Shown one piece after another: positions 1 through 11,776 of a stretch of DNA of 64,000 nt. Position numbers and translations under genes: made by a program. The DNA comes from Petrosia ficiformis (taxonomy: Eukaryota; Porifera; Demospongiae; Haplosclerida; Petrosiidae), in contig OX345636.1 in NCBI GenBank assembly GCA_947044365.1, positions 8,266,001-8,330,000 of the forward strand, written 5' to 3'. Every line of letters begins with the position of its first letter. The stretch's first letter is position 1. A model generated the notes under the pieces. It saw nothing but the letters and a program-made list of their open reading frames with translations, made no database searches and was not told where the DNA came from.

Positions 1-87
1 CCTTTCTTCTGTGATCAATTTAGATATGATGGACTTTCATCTGTTGTTTTGGTAGTAACACCTCTGACTGCTATCATGAAAGACCAG
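1..87 (+). CDS. RecQ-like DNA helicase, partial internal exon
   Basis: Frame 1 is open from the window edge and contains VVLVVTPLTAIMKDQ. This matches helicase motif Ia of RecQ-family enzymes (typically SPLxALMxDQV), ATP-dependent 3'-5' DNA unwinding enzymes of the nucleus. The frame reaches a CAG|GTATTG donor at 87/88 exactly where the family consensus continues with V, so the exon probably ends there. The frame stays open to 234, but the peptide after the donor is not helicase-like. The Walker A exon would lie left of the window, and no later helicase exons were found to the right. Sponges and cnidarians often carry RecQ-like fragments, so this may be a stray piece and not a working gene. 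Confidence is moderate because only 29 residues are visible. Confidence 0.55.
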
Positions 88-308
88 GTATTGGATACAT
101 TCTTAGCTGCACTCTTGATCATCTCTGGCAACCAGCCCCACCCACGTAGCACCATCCACCAACACAAAAACTGTTATCGTACTGGTCCACTGGTCCTGAC
201 CCTCCGCCTTTCACAAGGGTCCGGCCACGCCTGACTATAATACACAGCTGCTGCAGACTAGTTAGCAATACGATATCTTTCATCTCCGGTGTTAAAATAA
301 CTTCATAC
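88..308. other. Intron or intergenic stretch with a GC-richer block
   Basis: About 120-240 is clearly richer in G+C than its surroundings. On the minus strand it reads open as a glycine-rich peptide ending in TGA near 117-119. It could be the last exon of the Death-domain gene to its right, or an old transposon end. No domain is recognised and I see no clean splice acceptor, so I leave it uncalled. Confidence 0.3.
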
Positions 309-1813
309 CTGCTTTTAGACCAGATTGTTGGGGTCTTGATGTTTTTACTTCTAATTCTTTTCCCTTCTCATGTTCTATAATTATAGTGAAAACTTCTTTG
401 ACATGCAATCCAGTTTGGTTCATATATATACTCAGCATAATAATTAATGTGATGTGATTCACAAGTAGCTATTACTTATATGATTACACATGTGAAGTGG
501 TACAAGCAAAGAGAATATATATACTACAATATGAATACAAGTTACAAGAGTACATAATTTTAGTAGTTATAGCATATAATCATCATACCCGGTACCTTTC
601 ATGATGGTAGTTGTGTCATTTTGCTCAGATTGTTGATCAGACTGTGGTACTGTAAACCTTTGCCTCTTATTCTGTGACTCTGATATAAAATTATATTACA
701 AGTTATAACATAAAGTGACAGTCAGGTTAACATGTTGACATAATGTTCTATATTTTCCACAATAAACTAAAATATTTAATATTGACATACTTGCATGAAT
801 TACATGTAAGCCTCAGACCAGAAAATGAACAAACTAAAAACATAGCTGAATAATCTTTTAAAAGTGAGCTATGCAGGATATCAACAAACTATCATACATT
901 ATCTTGCTGTATAGTAACATGTGGGGCCGGTTAGTGAGATAATTGGAAATCACCATTGCTACACACACTGCATAAAGTATAGCAATGTGAATAAAAAGTG
1001 TAATATAATAATTATAAGTGTAACAAGCTAAACTATAATTATATATAATTATAATAATAATATTATATAGTTAAGTGTTCATGCTCACAACATTTCAATT
1101 TAATCATGATAGTATAAATAATTTTATCGTCATGAATGTATCAATACCTGTATCGGCTACTATTCTGGATTGATCATTAGGTTTGGATAGTTGTTCTAAT
1201 TCCTTCTTTTCCTTATGCAAGACCACGGCTGTATAATGAAAAGATATGTATAATTATAGTCACTTTAGACTCTCAGGTAGTTATAATTTCAAATGCCAAG
1301 TTATGATGATGCTTAAGAAAGTTGATATCTATTTTCTGTAAGCTACGTTTATTAGGCCCAAATTTATCTCACCAAATCTGCATGCACGTTTGACCAACTT
1401 ATTTGACAAAAGCTGTAAGTGTAATTATCATTAATATAAATCATAAAAAAATTCCATAATATTTTCCATGCAACATTTGGTTGTAGATGTGGGCTACTAA
1501 AGTACCTATGTTTGATTGTATAACAATTATTATTATAACATGTATACATACTCACATGGATGATTTTTGGCAATCTCTTTTGCAAGTCCCTTTTTGTCTA
1601 CTAGTGGACTCATTAGAGCATTGTAAAGTGCTAGCCATGTCGCACTTCCAGTGTCGAGCCAGTGCTGGATCATATTACAGTGACGTTCTGATACAGATTG
1701 ACAATCAAGTTTTATTTTATTCAGGACATTAGGAAGAATATCAAGCTCAATTTCCAAGTAAAACCAATCAGTTATAGTATGGGTCGCTCTCAACACTGAA
1801 CGTAAATCTTTGT
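309..1813 (-). CDS. Death-domain protein, four consecutive exons (partial gene)
   Basis: Exon 1556..1813 is bounded by a TATACAG acceptor and a GTGAGT donor. It encodes a helix-rich domain with the spacing of a Death domain: ITDWFYLEIELDILPNVLNK, then a C..MIQHWLDTGSATWLALYNAL segment, then a final GLAKEIAKNHP helix. Death domains are six-helix adaptor modules that self-assemble in apoptosis and innate-immune signalling. Three more exons follow in matching phase: 1148..1228 (KEKKELEQL), 596..679 (Q/S/N-rich) and 309..374 (EKGKELEVKTS). They give a polar, probably disordered or coiled tail. All four have AG acceptors and GT donors and splice phase 1 to phase 1, which strongly supports a real transcript. 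The first exon(s) and the terminus were not found. The exact partner domain is unknown. Confidence 0.7.
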
Positions 1814-3444
1814 CTGTATAGAGATGTGATGAATAATCATTGTAATTTCAAAATTTAATACTGTGGATAATAATAACAGGAGCCTATAAAATACAAGTCT
1901 GCTAATGTAACAGTTTTATGTTTTGTACATGGACAAAAACAACAATAATATCACAGGAAGTGAGCCCACAATGACAAAAGAAGGTTTGGGAAATAAAAGG
2001 AGAATTACTATATACATCAAATTAAAATCCTAACTACACGAGACCTGATAGTTCAGTAAATTAGATTGAAATGGTTCAGCAACCATGCCCAAAATACACT
2101 CGTGCTGTGCACAGATAATGAATATAATGATTAATTAGCCTATATTCATAATAATTCATGAAATAAAATAAGTGGAGAAGGGGAACACATTTACTTGTTT
2201 GAGGTGATAAAAATAATTATTAAACTGTCACTAATTGAGTTAGCCTACAAGTTTTGTTCTGCATGGGAGCCTGAGAAAGTGTTTGACTGGATGAAAGTGT
2301 GTGTTAGTTGAATGGAAATAAACGTATGCCAGTTATTATACTGTAGAAACTCTTGCATGTAAGTCATGGTGAGAGCAGTTGACATAAATCTTGCCATCAT
2401 TAACTGAACACAGAATGTTTAGGGTTAGCTATAAACTGTTCTGTAGTGAACTATGAAATTATTCATTCCTTGGGGTATGTTAAACCTTTGCTCTTCAGCA
2501 GGCATATACCTAGTGTGTTTTGAAGTAAAATTGCCAGTAGCTATACTTTCTACTTTTCTCCATTTTGTTTAACTGCAAACATCCACACATGTAGTACGTT
2601 TCCTGACGCAGGAATTAAGAAATGACACATGCTTTAGTCTTGATCACATTACTAATTTACTATAAAAGGATGTTCGATTTTATTCCACTTAAATAGTGAT
2701 GTTATATTATACTGATAACAATTAATGGGCTAAACATACATGTTGGGTGAATTTTTTTTGCACTACCTTTGAATTGGCTGTTGCTCTGCCCCTGATAGTA
2801 CAACTTGACAAAACATGCATAGTCAATCCCCACCTACTGCGAAGGAAGTGTCTGGTCAACCCACTGTGATACTTTAATGTGTCAAAACTGCTAAAATACA
2901 CTGGATTAATATTATTCATGCCGAGACGTAATGAAGTGTATACAGTTATGAATATACTTAGTTCGGTTATGAATATTTTGTAGCTGTTCCAAATTAAATA
3001 TCTGGTGAGCTCATTCTAGTACAGTGGGTCGCCCAGGCCCTTTCTTCATAGCAGGTTGGATCTTGCTATGCAGGTAGGGAAGTGTGCTCTCCCATGAAAA
3101 GAGTGGAAGCTCAATACTATTTTACTGAAAAGTCATGAGAATGCAGCACATTAAATATTTACTTTGACAAAAATGTATCCAACTGACAGAATATCTTTTT
3201 TGTATAAGACACTAACTAAGTAAATTAGAGTTGTGATTTTGGAAAGCAAATATATTATTGGGTGTGGCTCAAATTGCAAACAAAGTAGTTTGGGTGTGGC
3301 TGCTTCTTGTAGGGCAATGTATACAGCAGTGTAGCAAAAGATTAGTATTAGTGCCTCTATTACCATTTTGTTTTTCCACAATGAAAATTATTTGCCTCAT
3401 CTGTTAAATTAAATAGCTAGCAGTCAATTATATATATTATATAT
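1814..3444. other. AT-rich stretch without a recognised gene
   Basis: There are only short open frames with no domain-like composition. Earlier exons of the Death-domain gene may lie here, but I could not identify any with convincing splice sites. A small region near 3020-3110 is less AT-rich, without a clear meaning. Confidence 0.4.
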
Positions 3445-3810
3445 AATTATAATTTTGATTGCCATATTAAATCCTGTACTTTATAGATTGATTGTCACTT
3501 TTAATACATCATGGCATCTGCAAAGCTATCTGACACACCAGCAGTAGATGATCAAATACTGAAAGGTAAATTTGAATAATTATAATAACTATACTGTTCA
3601 ATTGAACCCTCCTATGGCTGTAAGTCTGCAATATTACTGCATGTTCATTGTTTTGGAGCAGTATAGTTATTATAATTATTCAAATTTACCTTTCAGTATT
3701 TGATCATCTACTGCTGGTGTGTCAGATAGCTTTGCAGATGCCATGATGTATTAAAAGTGACAATCAATCTATAAAGTACAGGATTTAATATGGCAATCAA
3801 AATTATAATT
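3445..3810. repeat. Perfect 152-bp inverted repeat with 62-bp spacer
   Basis: The left arm 3445..3596 and the right arm 3659..3810 are exact reverse complements by eye, with 3597..3658 as the unpaired loop. Each arm contains an ATG-initiated exon (MASAKLSDTPAVDDQILK) followed by a GTAAAT donor, so the exon is present on both strands, pointing inwards. Absence of any mismatch implies a very recent foldback duplication, active gene conversion, or an assembly artefact. Confidence 0.9.
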
Positions 3811-5002
3811 TATAGGGAAAGGTTACATAAAATGATACTGTTAATTTTGTTCTAATGTTCCTTACCTATATGACTAGAAAAAGCTAAAGGTATCACTATA
3901 TTTACAAAAGCAACACCCCTCCATTTCCCCTGACTAATATTCATACATACCAAAGGGAAATAAGTTAAGAGGAGGGGAAATGTAGCCAGTTATCATAGTA
4001 AGTCAGGTAATGATGGTCTGTTTATCCAAGGGACATGAAGTAAAGTGAAATGCAGCATACATAGTTTAATGGCTTCTACTTGGGGACTCTGACTTTGGGG
4101 GTGTGGTTTTAAGTGTTCTGGATTTTTTCTTCTGAGTTCTGAAGAAATTGTGAAATTAGTTACATCTAGTATAGTTTTTCTTCCCTAGAAGTAACAAGTA
4201 ACATTTTTATTGTCAGTTTGGGACATATAGGTTAAGAGACTTTTCAAATTTTCCAGACACAGTCATACACGTACATGTATATAATAAGATGTAATTATTA
4301 TTGTACTGTGTTGTATAATAATTATAATAATTATGTATATCATTCCTAAACATCATAGGACATTAAGTTAGATAAGTAGTAATCATGTATTTAGGGTACA
4401 CCATTCTGCTTTTCTCATACAGGGTATAGACAGTTTGAAGAGAACTTCAGTATTTGGAAGCTTATTCTACCGGTACATCCTACATGCTGATTTCAGACTG
4501 CTATTGAATTGGATGATCGACTGTAGTCAGTATGAAGATAAACCATCACAAACTACAAGGATTGTCAAGAAAATGATGGATATGATCACGAAGAAGGCAA
4601 AGACAATGAAGATTGGTAAGTATCAGTATCTTATTGTATAATCAGCTTTGAATCAATTATTGATTTCATATAACTGAACAAATGAACAAATTACTTATCT
4701 GAACACTTCTTGATTTAACATAAGGGAAGGTGTTTGGATATCTAAGGATTCACTGTATCATTATCAGCTATTTGTGAAAGATGTATCCTATATTATAATA
4801 CATGTATATGTACATGTATGTGTAACAATAACGATGTAATTCTTTGTTATTTACATGTAGCATCATTTGCTATTATAATACTCATAATTAAATAGGAAAT
4901 GCTATCAGCAGGAGCTTATGAGCGGCGCGAAGGAGCGTCAAACTGCAGTACCATCTGTTGTAAAATTACACATTCAGCAAAACTCAAAAGGATGGGTTTA
5001 AG
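3511..5002 (+). CDS. Unrecognised split gene, candidate exons
   Basis: Candidate exon 1 (3511..3565) starts with ATG, encodes MASAKLSDTPAVDDQILK and ends at AAAG|GTAAAT, inside the left arm of the inverted repeat. Candidate exon 2 (4423..4615) follows a TTTTCTCATACAG acceptor and ends ATTG|GTAAG. It encodes about 64 residues (FGSLFYRYILHADFRLLLNW, then a lysine-rich KKMMDMITKKAKTMK tail). A third block after AAATAG at 4896 reads ELMSGAKERQTAVPSVVKLH and runs to a TAA near 5002. Exon 1 leaves one base and exon 2 starts in phase 0, so the phases do not join directly. An exon may be missing, or the gene is broken. No family is recognised. Confidence 0.4.
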
Positions 5003-6061
5003 ACAAGTGTTCCGGAGTGGGTGGGCAATTAATAATTTTTGTTTCTTATGCTATTTTGATTCACGCAAATTATATCTATTGATCCTAACGAGATATTATG
5101 TATCTCTATCAATTGTCAGTTACAAGTTGTTCGGATTGTTTTCAATGTGCCCAATTACACACGTACACACACACACACGTGTGCGAACGGTTGAAAAATC
5201 TACAATACCACATTAGTGGTGTTTGTACTCAAAAATGTAGTACTCAGTGATAATGTGATCATTAGTTTCAGAGGGACTTGATCACATAATTATAGTGTTT
5301 ATGGTTTGTTCTAATGGTTTTAAAACTGTATTCCACGAATGCACCATTTCAACCAAGTAAACAAACATGGTGTTATTTCATTTTATACTCATGGGGTGTA
5401 CACAAGCATTGTGGGTTCATTGATATAGGCAAACGTATTTGCTCCAGATAAGTACATTCATTTTGAGCCTGTACTCAAATTTGCTTATACAACTAATATA
5501 AATAAATGAATTTCGCTATAATTGCATTATTATAAATTACATGTATAACTATAATTATTTACATTATTAGTGGTATGTTAATTATACTGAAAATTAGTTA
5601 AATCATTAGCCGGAATACCATGTCATTTTTTCAACTTTCCATCTTATGGAAAAAATAATTTTTACTGAGTGTTCTTTTACAAGTGAATATAGCAAATGAA
5701 GTGTGTGAATTTGTGTTTTTTGTCACAACCTAACTAGTTTGGTCACCAAATATCCATTACGCAAACACTTCGCCTATTATTTTCTGTTTAGACAAATTTG
5801 TCAACAACTTCATTGCGGTCAACTTTCTCCGCTATTTCTCTCTCTATTGACAAGATAGTCAAAGCTGACAGATGGTCTTCCACCATTCTATATACTTCTG
5901 AGGCGAGTCTTAATTCGTTTCACTTTCTGCACTAGTGACTGCTATTGTCAGGGATATATGTGCTTAGCTGTGCTAGCTGGTAAAGTGTATTGTATGCTGG
6001 TTGACACGAGTGCAGATATTTCCTGAACAGTCAAGTGTCGTTGTTAAGCCTAGCTACTTTA
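5003..6061. other. Intergenic AT-rich stretch
   Basis: It contains a short (AC)n run near 5158-5178 and no convincing coding frame or repeat in common with the rest of the window. Confidence 0.4.
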
Positions 6062-6338
6062 CCAAGTTCACCTCCACTTCCAGGTTAGTTCTGCTATACC
6101 ATACTTCTCCAAGAAAGCCTGAAGGTCAAAACCTTTAAGAGGAGTATGTGCCACATGACCAGATGGTTTTTCTACTAGCAGTCTCATCATCGTCACCCTC
6201 CTTGTTCATGTTATCTGAACCTTCATCAATACCCTCACTATTTAAGCCTACCATCATCATCTTCATTACTGGCTGTTGGTTGTTGAGCAGAAGTAGAAGT
6301 GCTGCTGTCATCACCTGAACTCTTATTTGTACTTTTAC
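6062..6338 (-). pseudogene. Remnant of an acidic/serine-rich coding sequence
   Basis: On the minus strand a block after an AATAATAG acceptor (exon-like, 6252..6338) reads KSTNKSSGDDSSTSTSAQQP and then SNEDDD up to GATG|GTAGGC. Immediately downstream the frame meets TAG, but coding-like sequence resumes in other frames: GSDNMNKEGDDDETASRKT, then LLVEKPSGHVAHTPLKGF followed by DLQAFLEKYGIAELTWKW, which is vaguely reminiscent of a SAM or DD-like helix. The gap between blocks is far too short for an intron, so frameshifts and stops are the likelier explanation. The domain family is not identified. Confidence 0.3.
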
Positions 6339-6806
6339 CTATTATGTATTTTTATAAATGAAAAGTTACATTAATAGATCTATAGCTATGTACCGCCACA
6401 GTCAAATAAAGTAAGCTGTTTTTCCAGAGGTAGCCAATTAGTTTTAATATTAAAGCCATTGTATAATAATATGATAAGCATTGCAATAGTGAATTGTTGA
6501 CACAGTGACTGACACTACTTCTTGTAAGACTGCTGATAGTTCTGTAAGTGGAATAGACAAGAGAATGATAATCAATTCATAAATAATTGATATATACAAA
6601 AGATTGACTTTCATTGAGATTGAATGATTTCATATGATATATCACTTACCCCAGTATTTCAGCAATCTACAGACCATTCCAAAAAAAACACAATGGAAAC
6701 AAGAATAATAAAAAACATTTCCAATAAAATGAAAGAAGATGTAGGGATATCAAAACCCAAAAAGCATGCGAACAAGGTTAGGTGGGACCCAAAATTAAAC
6801 AAACCG

Positions 6807-6876
6807 CTTCCATATAACCCTACATAAGTATAAAGCAAAACACAAAGAGCTGTACTTATGTAGGGTTACATGGAAG
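6807..6876. repeat. Short hairpin, 24-bp arms
   Basis: Arms 6807..6830 and 6853..6876 are complementary with one mismatch around a 22-bp loop. The core CTTATGTAGGGTTAC also occurs at about 34279-34293, so this is probably a fragment of a dispersed element. Confidence 0.6.
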
Positions 6877-7373
6877 TGGTTACTTTAGTTTTCGCCTACT
6901 CCATTTTTGCCAATACTGAAGATAAATTTTGCCGTTTTCGCCTAATTATTGTTACCGTTTCATTTTTAATTATTAAATTATCATTATTTTGAGTAAATGG
7001 TAGTAAAAGAAATAAAAGAACATATTATGAGCAACAACAAGGTTAGTATAATAATTATGATAATGTGTATGCATGTACAAAACATTAAAAAAAAAAGAAA
7101 TAAAATAAGACATTTAAATACTCGCCTTGCTGCTTTTCTGCAGCTAACGGAGCATGATTTTGGTACTTCTGGCTTTCTAATAAGGTCTTTTGTCTAACAC
7201 AAGTGACTACTGGATTTAGAGGAATGTAGTCTGGCTAGTCTGGCTAGGCAGACCGTCCAACAGCAAACGTGGGAGGGGCTGATAAGCATAGGCAGATCAG
7301 CCACGTGTATGTATAACTGACCGAGCTGAAGATGGCGACTGATTCACCAGCAACTGATTCACTGGGGCGGGGT

Positions 7374-7704
7374 GACAAACCATATAGAATGTAATGAATG
7401 TGCTGTTGTGCGCACAACTATGTAATAAATGTTGGTTAAATTACGGAATAAAGCTTTCTCAAATAAAGTATTCTCAGTCTGGGCTGCGATTGTTTTTAAA
7501 AAGCTAATGATTGACAAACCATAAAGAATGTAATGAATGTGCTGTTGTGCGCACAACTATTGTAAGTTATATTTATATTTATATATAATATAATTATATA
7601 TATAATATATATATATATGTTGGTTAAATTACGGAATAAAGCTTTCTCAGTCAGGTTGTTATGAGTAGTTGTTTGGGCTGCGATTGTTTTTAAAGCTAAT
7701 GATG
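7374..7704. repeat. Tandem duplication, about 140-bp unit, second copy split by an AT tract
   Basis: Unit 1 (7374..7512) and unit 2 (7513..7704) share GACAAACCATA, AATGTAATGAATGTGCTG, the palindrome GTTGTGCGCACAAC and GTTAAATTACGGAATAAAGC. Unit 2 contains an extra AT-only insertion (about 7564-7618). Just upstream, 7332 starts ATGGCGACTGATTCACC, a well-placed but very short ATG frame (20 codons) that could be a first exon; I do not call it. Confidence 0.7.
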
Positions 7705-8143
7705 TCTATAACCCAAAGGATTCAACAGCTAAGGAACCAAAACTGCCCAAAGCATGTTTCACCTATAATATATTATAATTACATTACATAATCTTGTACA
7801 TATAGTGTATGTACACATATTATAATGACTTGTGGTTGTTTGTAATATGTCAGTTTGTATACTGCACTGTGTTATAATATTCATGTATGTATTTGAACCA
7901 TAACTATAATGCAAGTGTGTTATATAGACTCTTGGAGTGTCACAAAAGAAACCGGGGTCCCCATAATTAATAATGTACTAATGTTATAAAATATTGTACA
8001 TCTTTACTAGTCTCACATATTTTGTGAAGGTAAAGACCATGAGACAAGATCTGCATCAAATATTAATGTATCTCAGTATAATCTTTACTGACTAGTACAA
8101 TAATTATTATATCATACAAAGAATCTTTTATGGTTTGAAAAGA

Positions 8144-8482
8144 CGTTTAAGTTGATATTGAAAACTGTTGAAGCTTTAGACAAGTCAACCAAATTCATTT
8201 TTTGGTTCATCTTACTATCCCCTTTAAGAAACTCATATGTACGAACCCATCACTCCACCCACATTTTTTCAATATCGATGAATTCCTTAATTATGCATAT
8301 TTCAAACACGTTTAAGTCAATATTGAAAAAAGTTGAAGCTTTAGACAAGTCAACCAAATTCATTTTTTGGTTCATCTTACTATCCCCTTTAAGAAACTCA
8401 TATGTACGAACCCATCACTCCACCCACATTTTTTCAATATCGATGAATTCCTTAATTATGTGTATTTCAAACACGTTTAAGT
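8144..8482. repeat. 165-bp tandem repeat, two full copies plus start of a third
   Basis: CGTTTAAGT recurs at 8144, 8309 and 8474, exactly 165 bp apart. The two copies differ at only a few bases (TTGATATTG versus TCAATATTG; GCAT versus GTGT). Because 165 is a multiple of three, frames stay open across the duplication on both strands, which makes a spurious long ORF. It lies just 3' of the minus-strand gene end at 8535. Confidence 0.85.
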
Positions 8483-8534
8483 CAATATCAGAGAATTTCT
8501 TAATTAAAACAATGTTATCAGAATGAATAATGGA

Positions 8535-8947
8535 TTAGAATGACTCTGGTAGTTTTCTTTGTAAGAACATGCACACAGCTTCATCATACTTCAGACTATA
8601 TTTAGACCTAATTAATTCAGTCAATATCTGCAAAGTGGAAAGAAAAGTTGTGTATGACTCAAGGAACTGTGGGTGACTTACTTCTGGTATTATCACAAAC
8701 TTAGTGTTGTTATTTAATAACGTTGATGATTGTTTATAGATATCTGATTGCATACCTTGTAAATAATATACAATTTCATCCACCTGAGAAAATCAATTAT
8801 GTTATATTCTCGTCATAATTTTTACAGATATTCACCATATCCTGCAGTTTTATTGGCCACATATTCAAATGTACTGCAAGATTCTGAACTACTTTGGATG
8901 TTTCTGGATTACTATAAGCACTCATGCAATCACCGGCATATAACAGC
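8535..8947 (-). CDS. Unrecognised protein, last two exons
   Basis: Exon 8836..8947 (acceptor CAGTTAG, donor ATG|GTGAAT) encodes AGDCMSAYSNPETSKVVQNL and HLNMWPIKLQDM. Exon 8535..8783 (acceptor GATTTTCTCAG) continues in phase 0 with VDEIVYYLQGMQSDIYKQSS and runs to a TAA at 8535 after MFLQRKLPESF. Balanced residue use, good splice sites and phase agreement across an 52-bp intron indicate a real gene end. The chain looks alpha-helical. I recognise no family. Upstream exons were not found: the DNA just 5' has been rearranged by the repeats at 9038-9329. Confidence 0.6.
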
Positions 8948-9037
8948 CTAACTGTTGGCTAATGTTTATATATATTATGTATGTATATTTTATTTTTATT
9001 TTATAATTATGATACTCTACCTCAAATTTACTGATGG

Positions 9038-9329
9038 AATAAAATTTAATTGATTTCTGGGGACATCTCAACTGCTAAAACATTAGCAACAAATCATGTA
9101 CGATGTTAAAAACCATTGTTTTTTAGTATACAGTTGAGATGTCCCCAGAAATCAATTAAATTTTATTACTTAGTGGTGAGGACTGATCATAGACTATTCC
9201 TTGCTGAAACTGGACAATTAAGGTGTTTTTTCTTGATATACATGTTGCTATTGTATCGTTTTAACATCTCAACTGCTAAAACATTAGCAACAAATCATGT
9301 ACGATGTTAAAAACCATTGTTTTTTAGTA
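9038..9329. repeat. Overlapping inverted and direct repeats
   Basis: A perfect 37-bp inverted repeat (9038..9074 and 9131..9167) overlaps one copy of a 66-bp direct repeat (9063..9128 and 9264..9329). This pattern suggests foldback synthesis followed by duplication. It lies where upstream exons of the 8535-8947 gene would be expected. Confidence 0.8.
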
Positions 9330-10108
9330 CATATCATAACGAAAACGGGTTTTGGGACTCTTACTTCTTTTAATAACAGTTCTATTGCAATATTCCCATG
9401 TACGTTTTGTTACTCAATAAAAATACATGGGTTTAAAACAAATATAGAGAAAAAAGTTACCGTTTAGATGTAGAAAATCCAGTTGAAACGGTTACGAGGT
9501 ACTTACATTTTGGGGACTCTAAGCAGTGTGGTAGGTCATATAGTTCAACACTGCAGTTTTCTAGCTGAAGGTATAGGACTCCTATGTTGGTTGGTGATAT
9601 TATCAATTAGTTTAACAAAAGTGTTCTTTAATGATACACGATTTAAAACAAGTTCTTTACCACTCTTGCATGCATAGCGCATTGTATTTAGAGGGGAGGG
9701 GCTGGCTAAAAAAGATAGGGTGGGGCAACGGAGTGTACGGAAATGCGTGGGCGTTTCCAATGATCTGTGTCAATTTAACATTGCCACGCCTACTTCCGGT
9801 GCCGTGTATTTCCCTAAAACTATAGTCTATGATATCTTGTATCAGCTTATGTTTTTCATAATGCTTTGCATATTTCTACATAATCTATGGCGACAGTCTC
9901 GTTCTCAGACTTGATCACTTGAAATTCAAATGACATGACACACCCAGTCTAGTTTGATGTTTTAGTGCTAATCCCAATCAGAATCAGAGATTTAGATCAG
10001 TTAAAATTCAGTTTGCATGTGAGCACGTGTTTGAACAAGTTTGTTGCAGTGCAGCTGAGGACAACTGCCAACTGGACAAGTACTAGTCAAGTAGTCAAGA
10101 CCAGTTAG
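9330..10108. other. Intergenic, no recognised gene
   Basis: Overlapping short frames on both strands (about 9480-9910) show no domain-like features. I see nothing else. Confidence 0.35.
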
Positions 10109-10116
10109 ACCACAAC

Positions 10117-10323
10117 TAGTGATGGGCGATACCACAATTTTGATTTCGATACGATTCCGATTACTTTTCTTCCCAGTATCGATGGTATCGAGTACGATAC
10201 CAAGTTATAAAGAGTGCGCATGCGCACGTAGTAATACTTTGGGGCGTGGCAAGCCAAGGCCTTTGCAATTTGATTGTGTGCCACCATGACGGTGTTTTAA
10301 TTATTACTGCAATCTTCATAACC

Positions 10324-10354
<31 letters not shown>

Positions 10355-10531
10355 CATTTTTAATTAACGCAGCGCGCTTTTAGAATAATAATTATTAAGT
10401 AATATTAACGTTAAGTGGGTGTGGTCTTTGGTATCAACTGTGTTCGGTTCTGATTCCTGTACTCGGTGCCATTACATCTGCTCCTGGAATCGAGGCATCG
10501 AGTACTTGAGTATCGGTATCGCCCATCACTA
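10117..10531. mobile_element. hAT-type MITE with 8-bp target duplication
   Basis: The 415-bp element starts TAGTGATGGGCGATACC and ends with its exact reverse complement. It is flanked by the 8-bp direct repeat ACCACAAC at 10109..10116 and 10532..10539. An 8-bp duplication plus short terminal inverted repeats is the signature of the hAT superfamily. There is no transposase frame, so it must be mobilised in trans. It contains the palindrome TGCGCATGCGCA at 10215, which also occurs just upstream of the full hAT transposase at 14598. Confidence 0.9.
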
Positions 10532-10813
10532 ACCACAACGTGGTGGATGCGACCGAGAAGATATTATATGACCGATCGCGAGATATATATATATACTGTT
10601 GATCCAAAGTGTATATGATGGAAATTATAAATATATATATATAATGGACTGTCTTATTTAAACGAGGTAAGATTTACTGTTCAGTTCATAATGTACATTG
10701 TAATGCATCATTTTAGAGTATATATTTTGAGTTGGATTTTGAGTTGGCGCCATACAAGGTTATCGCAGTGTGCTTATTGGAACAAATCTATAGCAAGGGG
10801 GATGGGGAATGAC

Positions 10814-10817
<4 letters not shown>

Positions 10818-10876
<59 letters not shown>

Positions 10877-10895
10877 TATGTATATATATATATAT
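10818..10895. repeat. (TA)n microsatellite
   Basis: Nearly pure TA dinucleotide tract with one AAATATATG interruption. Confidence 0.95.
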
Positions 10896-11077
10896 AACAG
10901 ACTTGTGGTTTGAATTTCAAAAATGATACATGTATTTATTTTTACCTGTGCAGAGATTAAATTAGCTCTAGAATGAAATATCATACATCCTAAACAAGTA
11001 TTAAGGACAAAGTTACAACAAGTGAGTAAAATATTTCTTGACTGTACATTGTACTAGTGATTAGTTAGTGACAGTCA

Positions 11078-11640
11078 TGAAGATAGTGAGCACGTATCAT
11101 TGCTTTATAGAATGTATACTGAAGAGTAGTGAGCATGTGTCATTGCTTTATAGAATGTATAGTGAAGAGTAGTGAGCATGTATCATTGCTTTTATAGAAT
11201 GTATACTGAAGAGTAGTGAACATGTGTCATTGCTTTATAGAATGTATAGTGAAGAGTAGTGAGCATGTATCATTGCTTTTATAGAATGTATACTGAAGAG
11301 TAGTGAGCATGTGTCATTGCTTTATAGAATGTATAGTGAAGAGTAGTGAGCATGTATCATTCCTTTATAGAATATATACTGAAGAGTAATGAGCATGTAT
11401 CATGGCTTTATAGAATGTATACTGAAGAGTAGTGAGCATGTGTCATTGCTTTATAGAATGTATACTGAAGAGTAGTGAGCATGTATCATTGCTTTATAGA
11501 ATGTATACTGAAGAGTAGTGAGCATGTATCATTGCTTTATAGAATGTATACTGAAGAGTAGTGAGCATGTATCATTGCTTTATAGAATGTATACTGAAGA
11601 GTAGTGAGCATGTATCATTGCTTTATAGAATGTATACTGA
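11078..11640. repeat. 43-bp tandem repeat, about 13 copies
   Basis: The unit is GAAGAGTAGTGAGCATGTAT followed by CATTGCTTTATAGAATGTATACT, with variants GTGTCATT and TATAGTGAAG that alternate in the left half. It begins and ends within 87-bp satellite sequence. Confidence 0.9.
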
Positions 11641-11776
11641 TTTCTTGACTGTACACTGTATTAGTGGTTAGTTAGTGACAGTCATAGGTATTGTGACCCT
11701 TTTATCACTAGGCTCTTATAGTTACTATTTCTTGACTGTACATTATATTAGTGATTAGTTAGTGACAGTCATAGGT

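Noticed and set aside
8152..8526. 124-codon frame with a 55-residue repeat
   Set aside because: Caused by the 165-bp tandem duplication; composition is not protein-like and the minus strand is equally open.
10760..10984. Frame of alternating Tyr-Ile
   Set aside because: Translation of the (TA)n tract.
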